DNA from: UBA1858 sp045105615
GTDB lineage: Bacteria > Pseudomonadota > Gammaproteobacteria > UBA4575
DNA: 64,000 bases
Assembly (NCBI GenBank): GCA_045105615.1
Contig: JBGCDS010000030.1
Coordinates: 1-64,000, forward strand
Reading direction: 5' to 3'
The stretch's first letter is position 1. Each line of letters opens with the position of its first letter. A program made the position numbers and the translations under genes. This document shows positions 9,167 to 17,417 of the stretch, one piece after another. The notes below the pieces were generated by a model, which worked only from the letters and a program-made list of their open reading frames with translations, made no database searches and was not told the DNA's origin.

Positions 9167-10366
9167 ATGCGTATTTCTACATCATTAATTTATCAGCGTG
9201 CAGTTCAAGATATCCAAGAGAATCTTTCTCAAATTGCGGGTTTACAGGCGCAAATTGGTTCCGGTAAAAAACTATTGCGCCCTTCAGATGGTCCAACTGA
9301 AGCAGCAAGATCGGTGGACCTTAATCAGGCTATTTCGCGCTTAGATCAATTTGCGCGTAATCGAGGTTTTGCTAACCAGCAATTAGGATTAGTTGATGCG
9401 ACGTTAACTAGTGTTAATAATAACTTGCAACGCATTCGCGATTTAACGATACAAGCAAACTCAAGTACTCAAACAGACGAAACTAGAAATATTATTAAAA
9501 CGGAGATTAGTCAACGTCTTGAAGAATTATTAGATTATGCCAATTCACGAGATGGTAATGGTGAATTTTTATTCTCTGGCAGTAAAGGTAAAACTCAGCC
9601 ATTTACGCTGACGCCTGGAGGAGCAGTTTATAATGGTGATCAATCACCATTGAATTTACAGATTTCAGCAAACCGTGTAGTAGATATTGGTGAATCTGGT
9701 TATGAGGTCTTCCAAAAAATCCGTAATGGAAATGGATCGTTTTCAACTAATGTTAGTGCAGGAAATACAGGTGGCGGAACAATTGATGCGGGTAGTGTTG
9801 TTGATAATACTAGTTTTCTAGCTCAAGATTTTAGAATCGTGTTTACGTCTGAGACAACTTTTGATGTTGTTAACGATACAACAGCTACTACTGTATTATC
9901 TGCGCAACCATATGCAGAGGGAACATCCATTAGTTTTAATGGAATTGATGTTGCTGTGTCTGGAAATGTGAATGCAGGCGATGAGTTTATCATTCAAGCT
10001 AGTCGAAACCAGGATGTATTTGAAACTGTTACTAATCTTATTAATACACTAGGAATTTCCCCTTTTAATGAATCTAATGAAGCTGAGTTACAGCAAGGTT
10101 TGCAAATTGCATTGGGAGATATTGACCAAGCAATAGGCAATATACTTAATATACGAACAACAGTAGGTACGCGCCAAAACTCATTAGATTCAGCTGATAC
10201 TGAATCCTCAAGCGTAAAGCTTGTGCTGCAGCAAACTTTATCTGAAGTAGAAGATTTGGATTTAGCTGAAGCGATTAGCCAATTAACCTTTGAAACAACA
10301 GCACTTGAAGCAGTGCAAGCAACTTTTTCTCGCGTACAAAATTTAAATTTATTTAACTTTTTATAG
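9167..10366 (+). CDS. flgL: flagellar hook-filament junction protein FlgL (HAP3)
   Basis: FlgL is the second junction protein, between FlgK and flagellin. The flagellin-like N-terminal helix is present (MRISTSLIYQRAVQDIQ, then GKKLLRPSDGP), as is the C-terminal flagellin-like helix ending FSRVQNLNLFNFL. The 399 residues include a variable insert (about 215-278) that resembles modules in FlgK. It is the last gene of the flg run. No clear Rho-independent terminator was seen before the fliC promoter. Confidence 0.94.
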   Translation: MRISTSLIYQRAVQDIQENLSQIAGLQAQIGSGKKLLRPSDGPTEAARSVDLNQAISRLDQFARNRGFANQQLGLVDATLTSVNNNLQRIRDLTIQANSSTQTDETRNIIKTEISQRLEELLDYANSRDGNGEFLFSGSKGKTQPFTLTPGGAVYNGDQSPLNLQISANRVVDIGESGYEVFQKIRNGNGSFSTNVSAGNTGGGTIDAGSVVDNTSFLAQDFRIVFTSETTFDVVNDTTATTVLSAQPYAEGTSISFNGIDVAVSGNVNAGDEFIIQASRNQDVFETVTNLINTLGISPFNESNEAELQQGLQIALGDIDQAIGNILNIRTTVGTRQNSLDSADTESSSVKLVLQQTLSEVEDLDLAEAISQLTFETTALEAVQATFSRVQNLNLFNFL

Positions 10367-10508
10367 AGATCGATTGATTTCATACCATTTATCGTGGAAT
10401 CTTTTACGGTGATCAAATCATTGTTAAAGATTTTTATTGTTATGAAATATGAAAATAAAAAGTCAATATTATATTTAGCCATTCGTCACTTTTTTTAGTC
10501 AGATTCCT

Positions 10509-10535
10509 TAAAGTTTTATATTGCAATGCCGATAC
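10509..10535 (+). promoter_or_regulatory. sigma-28 (FliA) promoter of fliC
   Basis: TAAAGTTT at 10509-10516, an 11-base spacer and GCCGATAC at 10528-10535 match the flagellar sigma-28 consensus (TAAAGTTT-N11-GCCGATAA) at all but the final base. The expected transcription start is near 10541, giving a leader of about 85 bases. It is the only convincing sigma-28 promoter I found, placing flagellin in the late, FliA-dependent class. FliA itself is encoded at 36145-36876. Confidence 0.9.
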
Positions 10536-10584
10536 GCATGTCAATGGCAACGCGGGAGCACTAAAGCTCTGCAGAGTCGGAGTG

Positions 10585-10601
10585 TTTCCTAAGTAAGGAA
10601 A
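10585..10601 (+). promoter_or_regulatory. hairpin in the fliC mRNA leader
   Basis: An inverted repeat (TTTCCT, 5-base loop, AGGAAA) lies in the leader about 12 bases before the strong fliC Shine-Dalgarno sequence (AAAGGAG near 10612-10618). Such leader stems can stabilise flagellin mRNA or bind a post-transcriptional regulator. No GGA-in-loop CsrA-type site is evident, so the function is open. Confidence 0.4.
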
Positions 10602-10626
10602 GAAACTTTTTAAAGGAGCTGGTAAA

Positions 10627-11985
10627 ATGCCACAAATTGTAAATACAAACTTATTCTCGTTGAATGCTCAACGAAACTTGAACGAATCGCAAAATGCGTT
10701 AGGTCAATCACTGCAACGCTTATCATCTGGTCTACGTATTAATAGTGCGAAAGATGATGCTGCAGGCTTAGCAATTGCAGAGCGATTTACATCTCAAATT
10801 CGAGGTCTTAATCAAGCGATTCGAAATGCTAATGATGGTATTTCATATTCGCAGACTGCTGAAGGTGGTTTAAGTACTTCAACTAGTGCATTACAACGTA
10901 TTCGTGAGTTGGCGGTACAGTCAGCTAACGATACTAATACTGCATCTGACCGTGAAGCGATTAATAATGAGGTACAACAGCTGATTGCTGAAGTGCGTCG
11001 TATCGCAACCACTACTCAGTTTAACGGACAGAACGTACTTGATGGTTCTTCTGCTAGCCTTTCATTCCAAGTGGGTGCTAATCAAAACCAAACAATTAAT
11101 GTTTCGGGTGTTGATGCTAGAGCGGATATCTTAGGTGCGAGAACTTCTACTTCTGCTTCAATTGATCAAACTGCAATTGATGCTTCGATTGCTGCTGATA
11201 ACTTAGTTATTCAAGGTATTGCTGTTGATTTATCTGGTTTGTCTGCTGGTGACTCTGTTGGAGATATCGTTAGTCAAATTAATGCGATTACATCTTCTTC
11301 AGGGATTTCTGCGCAGCAAGCAACAACTACAACAACAGATGCATTAACTCTTGCAGCAGGTGCAGCAACTATTAATGGTGTAGCGGTGACTATTTCTGCA
11401 ACACAAGCAACAGATATTGCGTCGATTAATGCATTAACAGCACAAACAGGTGTAACAGCAACAGCTAGTGGTGCTGGCGCAGTCACTTTGAGTAATACCG
11501 ATGGTACGGATATTACTACTACAGGTGCTGGATTTAGTGCAGGTAATGATACTTATCAAGCAGGTATTGTATTAGCTGGCGCAGTGTCAGAGTCAAATAC
11601 TGACTTTACAGCGACAGGTACCTTTGCAGTTGTAACAGGTGGTACTGCATTGGGTGCTACTCAGACCAATAGTTCAGTTACTGGTACTGATGTATTAACA
11701 CAAGCTTCATCAACTACTGCATTGTTAACGTTAGATTTTGCACTTAGTCAAGTGAACACTCTACGTTCAGAACTTGGTGCGGTTCAAACACGTTTTGAGT
11801 CGACTATTTCTAACTTGCAAATTACTTCTGAAAACTTAACGGCTGCTCGTTCAAGAATTCAGGATGCTGATTTTGCTGCAGAGACTGCTGATCTTACTCG
11901 AGGCCAGATTCTACAACAGGCTGGTTTATCGATTGTGGCTCAGGCTAACTCTTTACCGCAGTCAGTATTATCGCTACTTCAGTAA
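10627..11985 (+). CDS. fliC: flagellin FliC
   Basis: This is the filament subunit, secreted through the flagellar export channel. The N-terminal D0/D1 region (PQIVNTNLFSLNAQRNLN, then LQRLSSGLRINSAKDDAAGLAI) and the C-terminal one (ARSRIQDADFAAETADLTR, ending SVLSLLQ) are classic. The middle (about 185-365) is Thr/Ala/Ser-rich and contains a flagellin-IN-like segment (TINGVAVTISATQATDIASIN). The length is 452 residues. It has its own sigma-28 promoter, a strong Shine-Dalgarno sequence and a terminator. Only one flagellin gene is in the window, and no glycosylation genes sit beside it. Confidence 0.97.
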   Translation: MPQIVNTNLFSLNAQRNLNESQNALGQSLQRLSSGLRINSAKDDAAGLAIAERFTSQIRGLNQAIRNANDGISYSQTAEGGLSTSTSALQRIRELAVQSANDTNTASDREAINNEVQQLIAEVRRIATTTQFNGQNVLDGSSASLSFQVGANQNQTINVSGVDARADILGARTSTSASIDQTAIDASIAADNLVIQGIAVDLSGLSAGDSVGDIVSQINAITSSSGISAQQATTTTTDALTLAAGAATINGVAVTISATQATDIASINALTAQTGVTATASGAGAVTLSNTDGTDITTTGAGFSAGNDTYQAGIVLAGAVSESNTDFTATGTFAVVTGGTALGATQTNSSVTGTDVLTQASSTTALLTLDFALSQVNTLRSELGAVQTRFESTISNLQITSENLTAARSRIQDADFAAETADLTRGQILQQAGLSIVAQANSLPQSVLSLLQ

Positions 11986-12003
11986 TAATACAAGCGTGAA
12001 ATA

Positions 12004-12036
12004 TGTGCTCGGTCGGTTATGATCGAGCACAATTTT
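12004..12036 (+). terminator. Rho-independent-like terminator after fliC
   Basis: A perfect 8-bp inverted repeat (TGTGCTCG at 12004-12011, CGAGCACA at 12024-12031) is followed by TTTT. It starts 19 bases after the flagellin stop codon. It would limit read-through of the very abundant fliC transcript into flaG. Confidence 0.8.
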
Positions 12037-12062
12037 AAGAAAAATAGTAGAGGGTATTAACG

Positions 12063-12449
12063 ATGACGACTGATGTGACATCCTTAGCAGGAATAACACG
12101 ACTACAGTCCAACTCGAATAACATCATTAATCGAGGTGCTGAGAAAGTGGTCGCGATTAATGCACAGGTGTCTGAACAATTGACGCAAGGTAAATCTCAA
12201 GCCTCAAACTCAGATGTCAAACAAGCTGCTAAGCAAGTCAATGATTTTGTTAAGCAGTTAGATCGAAACCTAGAATTTTCGGTAGATGAATCAAGTGGTA
12301 GAGTCATTATTACCGTGCGAGAGCCTGAAACCGGCAAAATTATCCGCCAAATACCCCCAGAAGAATTACTTGTGATTGCTAAACTGGTGAGCGAAAACTT
12401 CGCTAGCGCACCACTTCCCGCAGGTATTTTATTGGCTGACGAAGGGTAA
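12063..12449 (+). CDS. flaG: flagellar protein FlaG
   Basis: FlaG is a small flagellar protein usually encoded between flagellin and fliD in bacteria with polar flagella, where it influences filament length. The 128-residue product has a disordered N-terminal half and the conserved C-terminal domain: LEFSVDESSGRVIITV, then DPETGKIIRQIPPEE-like residues (here EPETGKIIRQIPPEELL, about 97-113). A Shine-Dalgarno-like GAGGG precedes the ATG. It lies between the fliC terminator and the fliD promoter. Confidence 0.9.
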   Translation: MTTDVTSLAGITRLQSNSNNIINRGAEKVVAINAQVSEQLTQGKSQASNSDVKQAAKQVNDFVKQLDRNLEFSVDESSGRVIITVREPETGKIIRQIPPEELLVIAKLVSENFASAPLPAGILLADEG

Positions 12450-12456
12450 TCATAAC

Positions 12457-12472
12457 CGGCATTATCTTTGCA
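12457..12472 (+). promoter_or_regulatory. sigma-54 (-24/-12) promoter of fliD
   Basis: CGGCAT at 12457-12462, a 5-base spacer and TTGCA at 12468-12472 keep the invariant GG and GC doublets with exact spacing. It begins 8 bases after the flaG stop. The predicted start near 12483 gives a 33-base leader with an AAAGGG ribosome binding site. It probably drives fliD, fliS and the fliT-like gene. Confidence 0.75.
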
Positions 12473-12515
12473 ACGTATTAAATATATTAACTTATAATTT
12501 TTTATAAAGGGTAAA

Positions 12516-13871
12516 ATGGCTGCATCTATCTCATCACTCGGCGTTGGATCTGGACTCGACCTTGAGTCTCTGGTGCAAAATTTAATTGCTGCAGAATCAA
12601 GACCAATTCAATTACTACAAACAAGACAAGCCAATCTTGATGTAAAGATCAGTGCATTTGGTCAACTACAAGGGTCATTGTCTTCATTTCAAACTGCCGT
12701 TAGTGCATTAGCAACGTCCGATGCATTTCGCGGAATAACAGCTTCTTCAAGTGATGATTCTGTTTTTACAGCAACTGGCGATCAAGCGGCCGTCACTGGT
12801 AGTAATGTTGTTGATGTCACTCAGATAGCACAGAATAATAAATTAGCTAGTCAAACCTTTATTAGTGGTAGCGAAGTAGTTGGAACTGGGCAGATTTCAT
12901 TTACCGTAGGAGCTGAAAGCTTCAATGTTGATGTTACTGCTGAAACCAATACTCTTGAACTAATTCGTGATGCTATTAATGCTGAAAATGATAATACTAG
13001 TGTTCAAGCCAGTATCATTAATATCGATGGAGGCAGTAAACTTATACTGACGGCAAATAAGTCAGGTCTTGCCAATAATATAGCGATTACTGTCACAGAT
13101 GATGATGCAAATAATACAGATGATGCAGGACTATCTAGACTTAACTTCAATATTCAAGAATTGAATCCACCATTAGATGCGATTATTAATGTTGATGGAT
13201 TTGAAGTAACTAGAAGTAGTAATGAAATATCAGATGTTATTCAAGGTGTTACGTTAAATTTAACAGGCGTGGGAACTGCGTCCGTATCCGTGTCAGAAAA
13301 TCTCGGCGTAGCTAAAAGTTCAATTACCGCCTTAGTTTCTTCTTATAATGAATTAGTAGCAACGCTTAATGTGCAAGGTGATACTTCATTATCTGGTGAA
13401 AACACATTATTAAATATTGAATCACGCGCCAGAAGTTTATTTTCAAATTCTTACAATGATTCTTCAGCAAATATTAATTATTTATTCCAACTGGGTTTGA
13501 GCTTTGATAGAGATGGGGTGTTGAGCTTTGATGGTGATGAATTTGATCAAGTCGTTGGCCCAAATATCGATGAGATACAAAATCTTTTTTCCAACTCCGA
13601 AAATGGATTTATTGCTTCATTAGAGTCCGTTGTAAAAAGTTATACTGATAGCGGAGGAATTATTAGCACTAGAACAGAGGGCTTAAATACTGAGCGAAGT
13701 AGTTTAGATGATGATATTGAAAGAATCTCTCTGCGTATTGAAGATACTGAGGCACGTTTACGAGCCAGGTTCAGTTCGTTGGATGGACTATTAAGCAGGC
13801 TTAATTCAACCAGTTCTTTCTTAACACAACAATTGGCAAATTTGCCATCACTTAACCAATCAAATAGGTAA
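12516..13871 (+). CDS. fliD: flagellar filament cap protein FliD (HAP2)
   Basis: FliD forms the pentameric cap that folds flagellin subunits at the filament tip. The 451-residue protein has the N-terminal signature GVGSGLDLESLVQNLI (about 8-23), the central FliD D2/D3 beta region, and a C-terminal coiled coil (about 395-440, with ERISLRIEDTEARLRARF). It has a dedicated sigma-54 promoter and is followed 8 bases later by fliS. Confidence 0.95.
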   Translation: MAASISSLGVGSGLDLESLVQNLIAAESRPIQLLQTRQANLDVKISAFGQLQGSLSSFQTAVSALATSDAFRGITASSSDDSVFTATGDQAAVTGSNVVDVTQIAQNNKLASQTFISGSEVVGTGQISFTVGAESFNVDVTAETNTLELIRDAINAENDNTSVQASIINIDGGSKLILTANKSGLANNIAITVTDDDANNTDDAGLSRLNFNIQELNPPLDAIINVDGFEVTRSSNEISDVIQGVTLNLTGVGTASVSVSENLGVAKSSITALVSSYNELVATLNVQGDTSLSGENTLLNIESRARSLFSNSYNDSSANINYLFQLGLSFDRDGVLSFDGDEFDQVVGPNIDEIQNLFSNSENGFIASLESVVKSYTDSGGIISTRTEGLNTERSSLDDDIERISLRIEDTEARLRARFSSLDGLLSRLNSTSSFLTQQLANLPSLNQSNR

Positions 13872-13879
13872 AAATAACA

Positions 13880-14281
13880 ATGAATTCATTAAACTCTAAT
13901 CAAGCATTGGCTAGCTATCAACAAATGGGTGCTTATGGTCAAGTAGAAGAAGCCAATGGTCACGAGCTGATTCGTTTGTTGCTAGAGACTTTGTCAGTAC
14001 GTATTGCTGAAGCAAAGACATGTATTCAGGAAAAAAATATTAGTGAAAAAATCACTCGTTTGACAAAAGCTTTGAATATTCTTGATGGTTTACGCATGTC
14101 GTTAAATATTGAGGAGGGCGGAGAGATAGCTAGCAACCTTGATGATTTATACGACTATATGCAGCGACAACTAATCCAGGCAAACGCCCATAATGACTTA
14201 CCTATACTTGATGAAGTGAAAGGACTGGTTGAAGAAATTAAAAGCGCATGGGTATTGATTCCTCAAGAGCTACGTCGATAA
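13880..14281 (+). CDS. fliS: flagellin export chaperone FliS
   Basis: FliS binds the C-terminal helix of newly made flagellin and prevents premature polymerisation in the cytoplasm. The 133 residues form an all-helical protein with the usual N-terminal ALASYQQM-type motif, the HELIRLLLETL helix (about 28-38) and the ALNILDGLRMSLN segment. It is co-transcribed with fliD and ends 4 bases before the fliT-like gene. Confidence 0.93.
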   Translation: MNSLNSNQALASYQQMGAYGQVEEANGHELIRLLLETLSVRIAEAKTCIQEKNISEKITRLTKALNILDGLRMSLNIEEGGEIASNLDDLYDYMQRQLIQANAHNDLPILDEVKGLVEEIKSAWVLIPQELRR

Positions 14282-14285
14282 ACGT

Positions 14286-14612
14286 ATGTTTGATTCTCAA
14301 GATTTGCATCAAAAAATTCTCTTGGCGATAGATGCGAGCGAAAAAATTATTGCTTCATTACAGCGCAATGATTTTGAACAAGCAGAAAAATACGAGGCTA
14401 TGCGAGCGGGATGTGTGAGAGCGCTGTCCAAATGCCAAAATTTCGAAGTGATGGCAATGCCTCACCTAAATAGTCTTGAGAGACTAGCTGAGTTAGATAA
14501 AACTATTTTATTATCTAGTCGCAAACTTCATGACGAAGTTTTGACGCAAATACGACAGGAGCAAACAAATAGACTAAGGCATGTACAGTACGTTGAAAAT
14601 CAACGGTTATAG
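14286..14612 (+). CDS. small FliT-like protein downstream of fliS
   Basis: This is a 108-residue, mostly helical, charged protein directly after fliS, 4 bases away. The position and size match FliT, the chaperone for the cap protein FliD. The primary sequence of FliT proteins is poorly conserved and I cannot point to a diagnostic motif. Heptad-like hydrophobics at about 8-40 and 60-100 fit a helical-bundle chaperone. The function is inferred from synteny. Confidence 0.65.
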   Translation: MFDSQDLHQKILLAIDASEKIIASLQRNDFEQAEKYEAMRAGCVRALSKCQNFEVMAMPHLNSLERLAELDKTILLSSRKLHDEVLTQIRQEQTNRLRHVQYVENQRL

Positions 14613-14918
14613 TTGAGTAATTATACCTAATGTTTTGTTAGTTATAAGTGTTTACCATAAACAACTGCTATAGTACATATTCGCGTGCTGTATAAAAAGA
14701 ACTTATTCTAACTTTATGAATTGCATGGACTTAGAACTGAATAGTAGTTAATATTTGTTTTATGTTAACTAAGTGGGTGAGATACTTCACTGGCATACAT
14801 AAAAGAAATTAGAATATCATTTTTGTGGCAGTAATTAGTCATGATGTGTCAGAAAACCCTGCACAATAATTATAATAATAAAGTGTTTGTAATTGTTAAG
14901 TTGAAGGGAGAATAAAGA
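14613..14918 (+). other. 306-base intergenic region before the fleQ-like gene
   Basis: No ORF of useful length and no sigma-54 or sigma-28 site is seen here. The stretch is AT-rich and ends in a good ribosome binding site (GAAGGGAG near 14902-14909). It presumably holds the promoter of the activator gene and the 3' end of the fliDST transcript. An in-frame TAA at 14913-14915 fixes the coding start downstream, so no receiver domain is encoded here in frame. Confidence 0.7.
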
Positions 14919-16043
14919 ATGCGAAATGTCATTGAAGATCAACAGCACCTCAGTCAAGACAGTGCTGAAACAAAAGAAGCAATTGCAGCTAGGCGCCGTC
15001 GCGGCAAATCGTTTTTAGACGGTCACAGCCATGCTATTCAAAATGTGTGCAAACTGGTAGAGCATGTAGCTTCAACCACGGCTAATGTTTTAATCCTGGG
15101 TGAATCGGGTACAGGCAAGGAATTAGTGGCTCGAGCAGTCCATTCTTTTTCAAATAGGGCAAAGAATACTTTTGTTCCAGTTAATTGCGCAGCAATCCCG
15201 TCAGAATTACTAGAGAGTGAGTTATTCGGTCATGAGAAAGGTGCCTTTACTGGCGCTATCACAGCTCATAAAGGTCGTTTTGAACTGGCTCAACATGGCA
15301 CAATATTCCTGGACGAAATAGGTGATATGGACCTGCAGATGCAGGCTAAGTTATTACGAGTGCTTCAAGAAAGAGTTTATGAGCGAGTAGGTGGGACTAA
15401 ACCAATTCAAGCAGATGTACGTATAGTAGCTGCCACGCACCGAAATCTAGAAGAGATGGTCAGCAGTGGTGAATTCCGCGAAGATTTATATTATCGATTA
15501 AACGTATTCCCAATTGATATGCCTCCGTTACGTCGGCGTGTTGAAGACATACCTGCATTAATTTGTGCTATTACAGATAGGTTAAAACGAGATAATGGCG
15601 CTAATTTCTCTTTGACTAATGATGCAGTCAAAATCTTGGCCAATTATCCATGGCCAGGTAATGTAAGAGAGTTATCAAATTTAATTGAGCGTCTTAGTAT
15701 TCTATACCCTAATAGCTCAATAGATTCTTTACAGCTGCCCGAAAAGTTACGTAACAAAGCATCTGTAACAGCGCCATCGAATGATGAAACTAATGAAGTA
15801 GACTTTATAGAGCAGTTGGTAGAACCATTTGTAGTAGAACAAGCGAGTGAATCGCTGCAAGCATATGGACAACTTCCTGACTCTGGGTTTGACTTGAAAA
15901 GCTATATGGGTGATTTGGAAGTTCATTATATAAGAGAAGCGTTAGAAGCTTCTGACGGTGTAGTGGCGCAGGCAGCCAAATTACTTGGTTTAAGAAGAAC
16001 AACATTAGTAGAAAAGCTACGTAAGTACGGAATCCAGCGATAA
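14919..16043 (+). CDS. fleQ: FleQ/FlrA-like sigma-54 activator lacking the N-terminal regulatory domain
   Basis: This is the master activator of polar flagellar genes, an AAA+ ATPase that remodels sigma-54 RNA polymerase. Visible are Walker A GESGTGKE (61-68), the sigma-54 contact loop GAFTGA (108-113), Walker B (LDEIGD, 131-136) and a C-terminal Fis-type helix-turn-helix (GVVAQAAKLLGLRRTTLVEKLRKYG, about 348-372) that strongly resembles FleQ. At 374 residues it is over 100 shorter than FleQ or FlrA. The receiver-like domain is absent, with only a 34-residue Arg-rich leader. A stop codon 4 bases upstream excludes an extension. Confidence 0.85.
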   Translation: MRNVIEDQQHLSQDSAETKEAIAARRRRGKSFLDGHSHAIQNVCKLVEHVASTTANVLILGESGTGKELVARAVHSFSNRAKNTFVPVNCAAIPSELLESELFGHEKGAFTGAITAHKGRFELAQHGTIFLDEIGDMDLQMQAKLLRVLQERVYERVGGTKPIQADVRIVAATHRNLEEMVSSGEFREDLYYRLNVFPIDMPPLRRRVEDIPALICAITDRLKRDNGANFSLTNDAVKILANYPWPGNVRELSNLIERLSILYPNSSIDSLQLPEKLRNKASVTAPSNDETNEVDFIEQLVEPFVVEQASESLQAYGQLPDSGFDLKSYMGDLEVHYIREALEASDGVVAQAAKLLGLRRTTLVEKLRKYGIQR

Positions 16044-16114
16044 TATCGACGATATTTTGGCATCAATATTCTGTCGCGATTCTAAGTACTTATTTTAACT
16101 AGTTAAATTCATTT

Positions 16115-16130
16115 AGGCACGCCGTTTGCT
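16115..16130 (+). promoter_or_regulatory. sigma-54 (-24/-12) promoter of the fleSR-fliEFGHIJ operon
   Basis: AGGCACG and TTGCT (16126-16130), with GGCACG at 16116-16121 and exact spacing, match the sigma-54 consensus. The predicted start is near 16140-16141. This sits only about 4 bases before the in-frame ATG at 16145, so the ATG at 16202 is the more likely initiation codon of fleS. Confidence 0.85.
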
Positions 16131-16201
16131 TACTGTTAGTTAACGTGCAGTTTTTACTGCATATAACTAAACAGTTAGAAGTAAACAAAAGGGCGTGCAC
16201 C

Positions 16202-17392
16202 ATGAACGCAGTATCTAATTTATCAAATGCAGATCTACATACTGCATTTGAACAATTCAATCAGATATCAGAACAATTTACTCATGCCTATCAAGATCTT
16301 GAAGGGCGCTTTAAGCAAATTAAAAGTGAGTTATCTGATACTAAAGCTAAACGCTTATTAGAATTAGCAGAAAAAGAGCAGTTAGCTAACAGAATGCACT
16401 TGTTACTGATGGCATTGCCGATGGGGGTAATGGTTATTGATAGCGAAGGCGTTATTCGTGAATGCAATCAATCTTCTACTGAATTATTAAATACTCAACT
16501 TCATGGTAAGTTGTGGTCAGATGTAATCAAACAACTATTCCCTGAACAATCCCAAACTGATATCAGTAGTATTGATATTAACGGTCGCAATATACATTTT
16601 TCATCTAAATCTATTGATGGTTCTAAAGACTCACTAGTGCTAGTTAACGATGTTACGGATCCAGTAACACATATTGATAGTGTAAAAAGAAAAGAGCGCC
16701 TTGCTTTCTTGGGTAATGCCATTGCATCAATTGCACACGATATACGTACGCCGTTAGCTACTTCATTTTTACATTTATCAAATTTGAATAGAAAATTAAA
16801 AAGCCAAGATCATGGAGACTATGTGAGAGTGGTTGATAAAGTGAGACATAACTTAAAAACATTAGAAAATACTATTAATAGTATGCTTATCTATGCCAAG
16901 GGCGGCGCAGATACATTTGAACTGATGGAGTGTAAGAAATGCTGTGAATTAATTGCAACAGATTTATTTGAGTTATTTCCAAGTGTGACATTTACAATAC
17001 ACGCGCAAGAAGATCTGAAGAATAAACATATAAAAATCAATTTTAATGCATTAATGACATCATTTAGAAACCTAATCGCAAATTCTCAAGCTGTTAGTGA
17101 AAAAGATGTAGCGATTAAAATTAACTTCATTAGTGATAAAGATAGTTTCTTGAAAATAACTGTTGCAGATAATGGTCCAGGTATTGATGTGGAAACAATA
17201 GATAAAATATTTGAGCCATTCTTTACAGCAAGAAAAAATGGTACTGGATTAGGCTTGTCTATTGTTAAGTCAATTATTGAGTCTCACCGTGGAAATATAA
17301 CTGCGGAAAACATCTCAACAGGCGCAATGTTTAATATAGAGCTGCCTTTAGAGTATCAAGAATGGAAGTCAGAAATTGGGGTAAACCAATAA
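16202..17392 (+). CDS. fleS: flagellar sensor histidine kinase FleS/FlrB
   Basis: A soluble kinase, it phosphorylates FleR/FlrC to start the second tier of flagellar genes. The 396-residue form has an N-terminal coiled region, a PAS-type domain (about 65-150, with LPMGVMVIDSEGVI), the HisKA box with His179 (AHDIRTPL) and HATPase motifs (NLIANSQA, DNGPGID, GTGLGLS). No membrane segment is seen. The start at 16202 is chosen because the sigma-54 start site lies just upstream of the alternative ATG at 16145 and because AAAGGG precedes it. fleR follows at once. Confidence 0.92.
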   Translation: MNAVSNLSNADLHTAFEQFNQISEQFTHAYQDLEGRFKQIKSELSDTKAKRLLELAEKEQLANRMHLLLMALPMGVMVIDSEGVIRECNQSSTELLNTQLHGKLWSDVIKQLFPEQSQTDISSIDINGRNIHFSSKSIDGSKDSLVLVNDVTDPVTHIDSVKRKERLAFLGNAIASIAHDIRTPLATSFLHLSNLNRKLKSQDHGDYVRVVDKVRHNLKTLENTINSMLIYAKGGADTFELMECKKCCELIATDLFELFPSVTFTIHAQEDLKNKHIKINFNALMTSFRNLIANSQAVSEKDVAIKINFISDKDSFLKITVADNGPGIDVETIDKIFEPFFTARKNGTGLGLSIVKSIIESHRGNITAENISTGAMFNIELPLEYQEWKSEIGVNQ

Positions 17393-17417
17393 AATGGCTA
17401 ATGACAAGGAGGAAGTA

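Noticed and set aside
9994..10482. Open frame of 162 codons on the minus strand over flgL and the fliC upstream region
   Set aside because: Mostly antisense to flgL, with a low-complexity Ser-rich translation and no start signals. The flgL reading is certain.
10542..10560. TGGCA word near the fliC promoter as a sigma-54 site
   Set aside because: There is no TTGC element at the required distance, whereas a near-perfect sigma-28 promoter is present just upstream.
16145..16201. N-terminal extension of FleS from the ATG at 16145
   Set aside because: The sigma-54 transcript is expected to start about 4 bases before this ATG, leaving no ribosome binding site. The ATG at 16202 has AAAGGG upstream.
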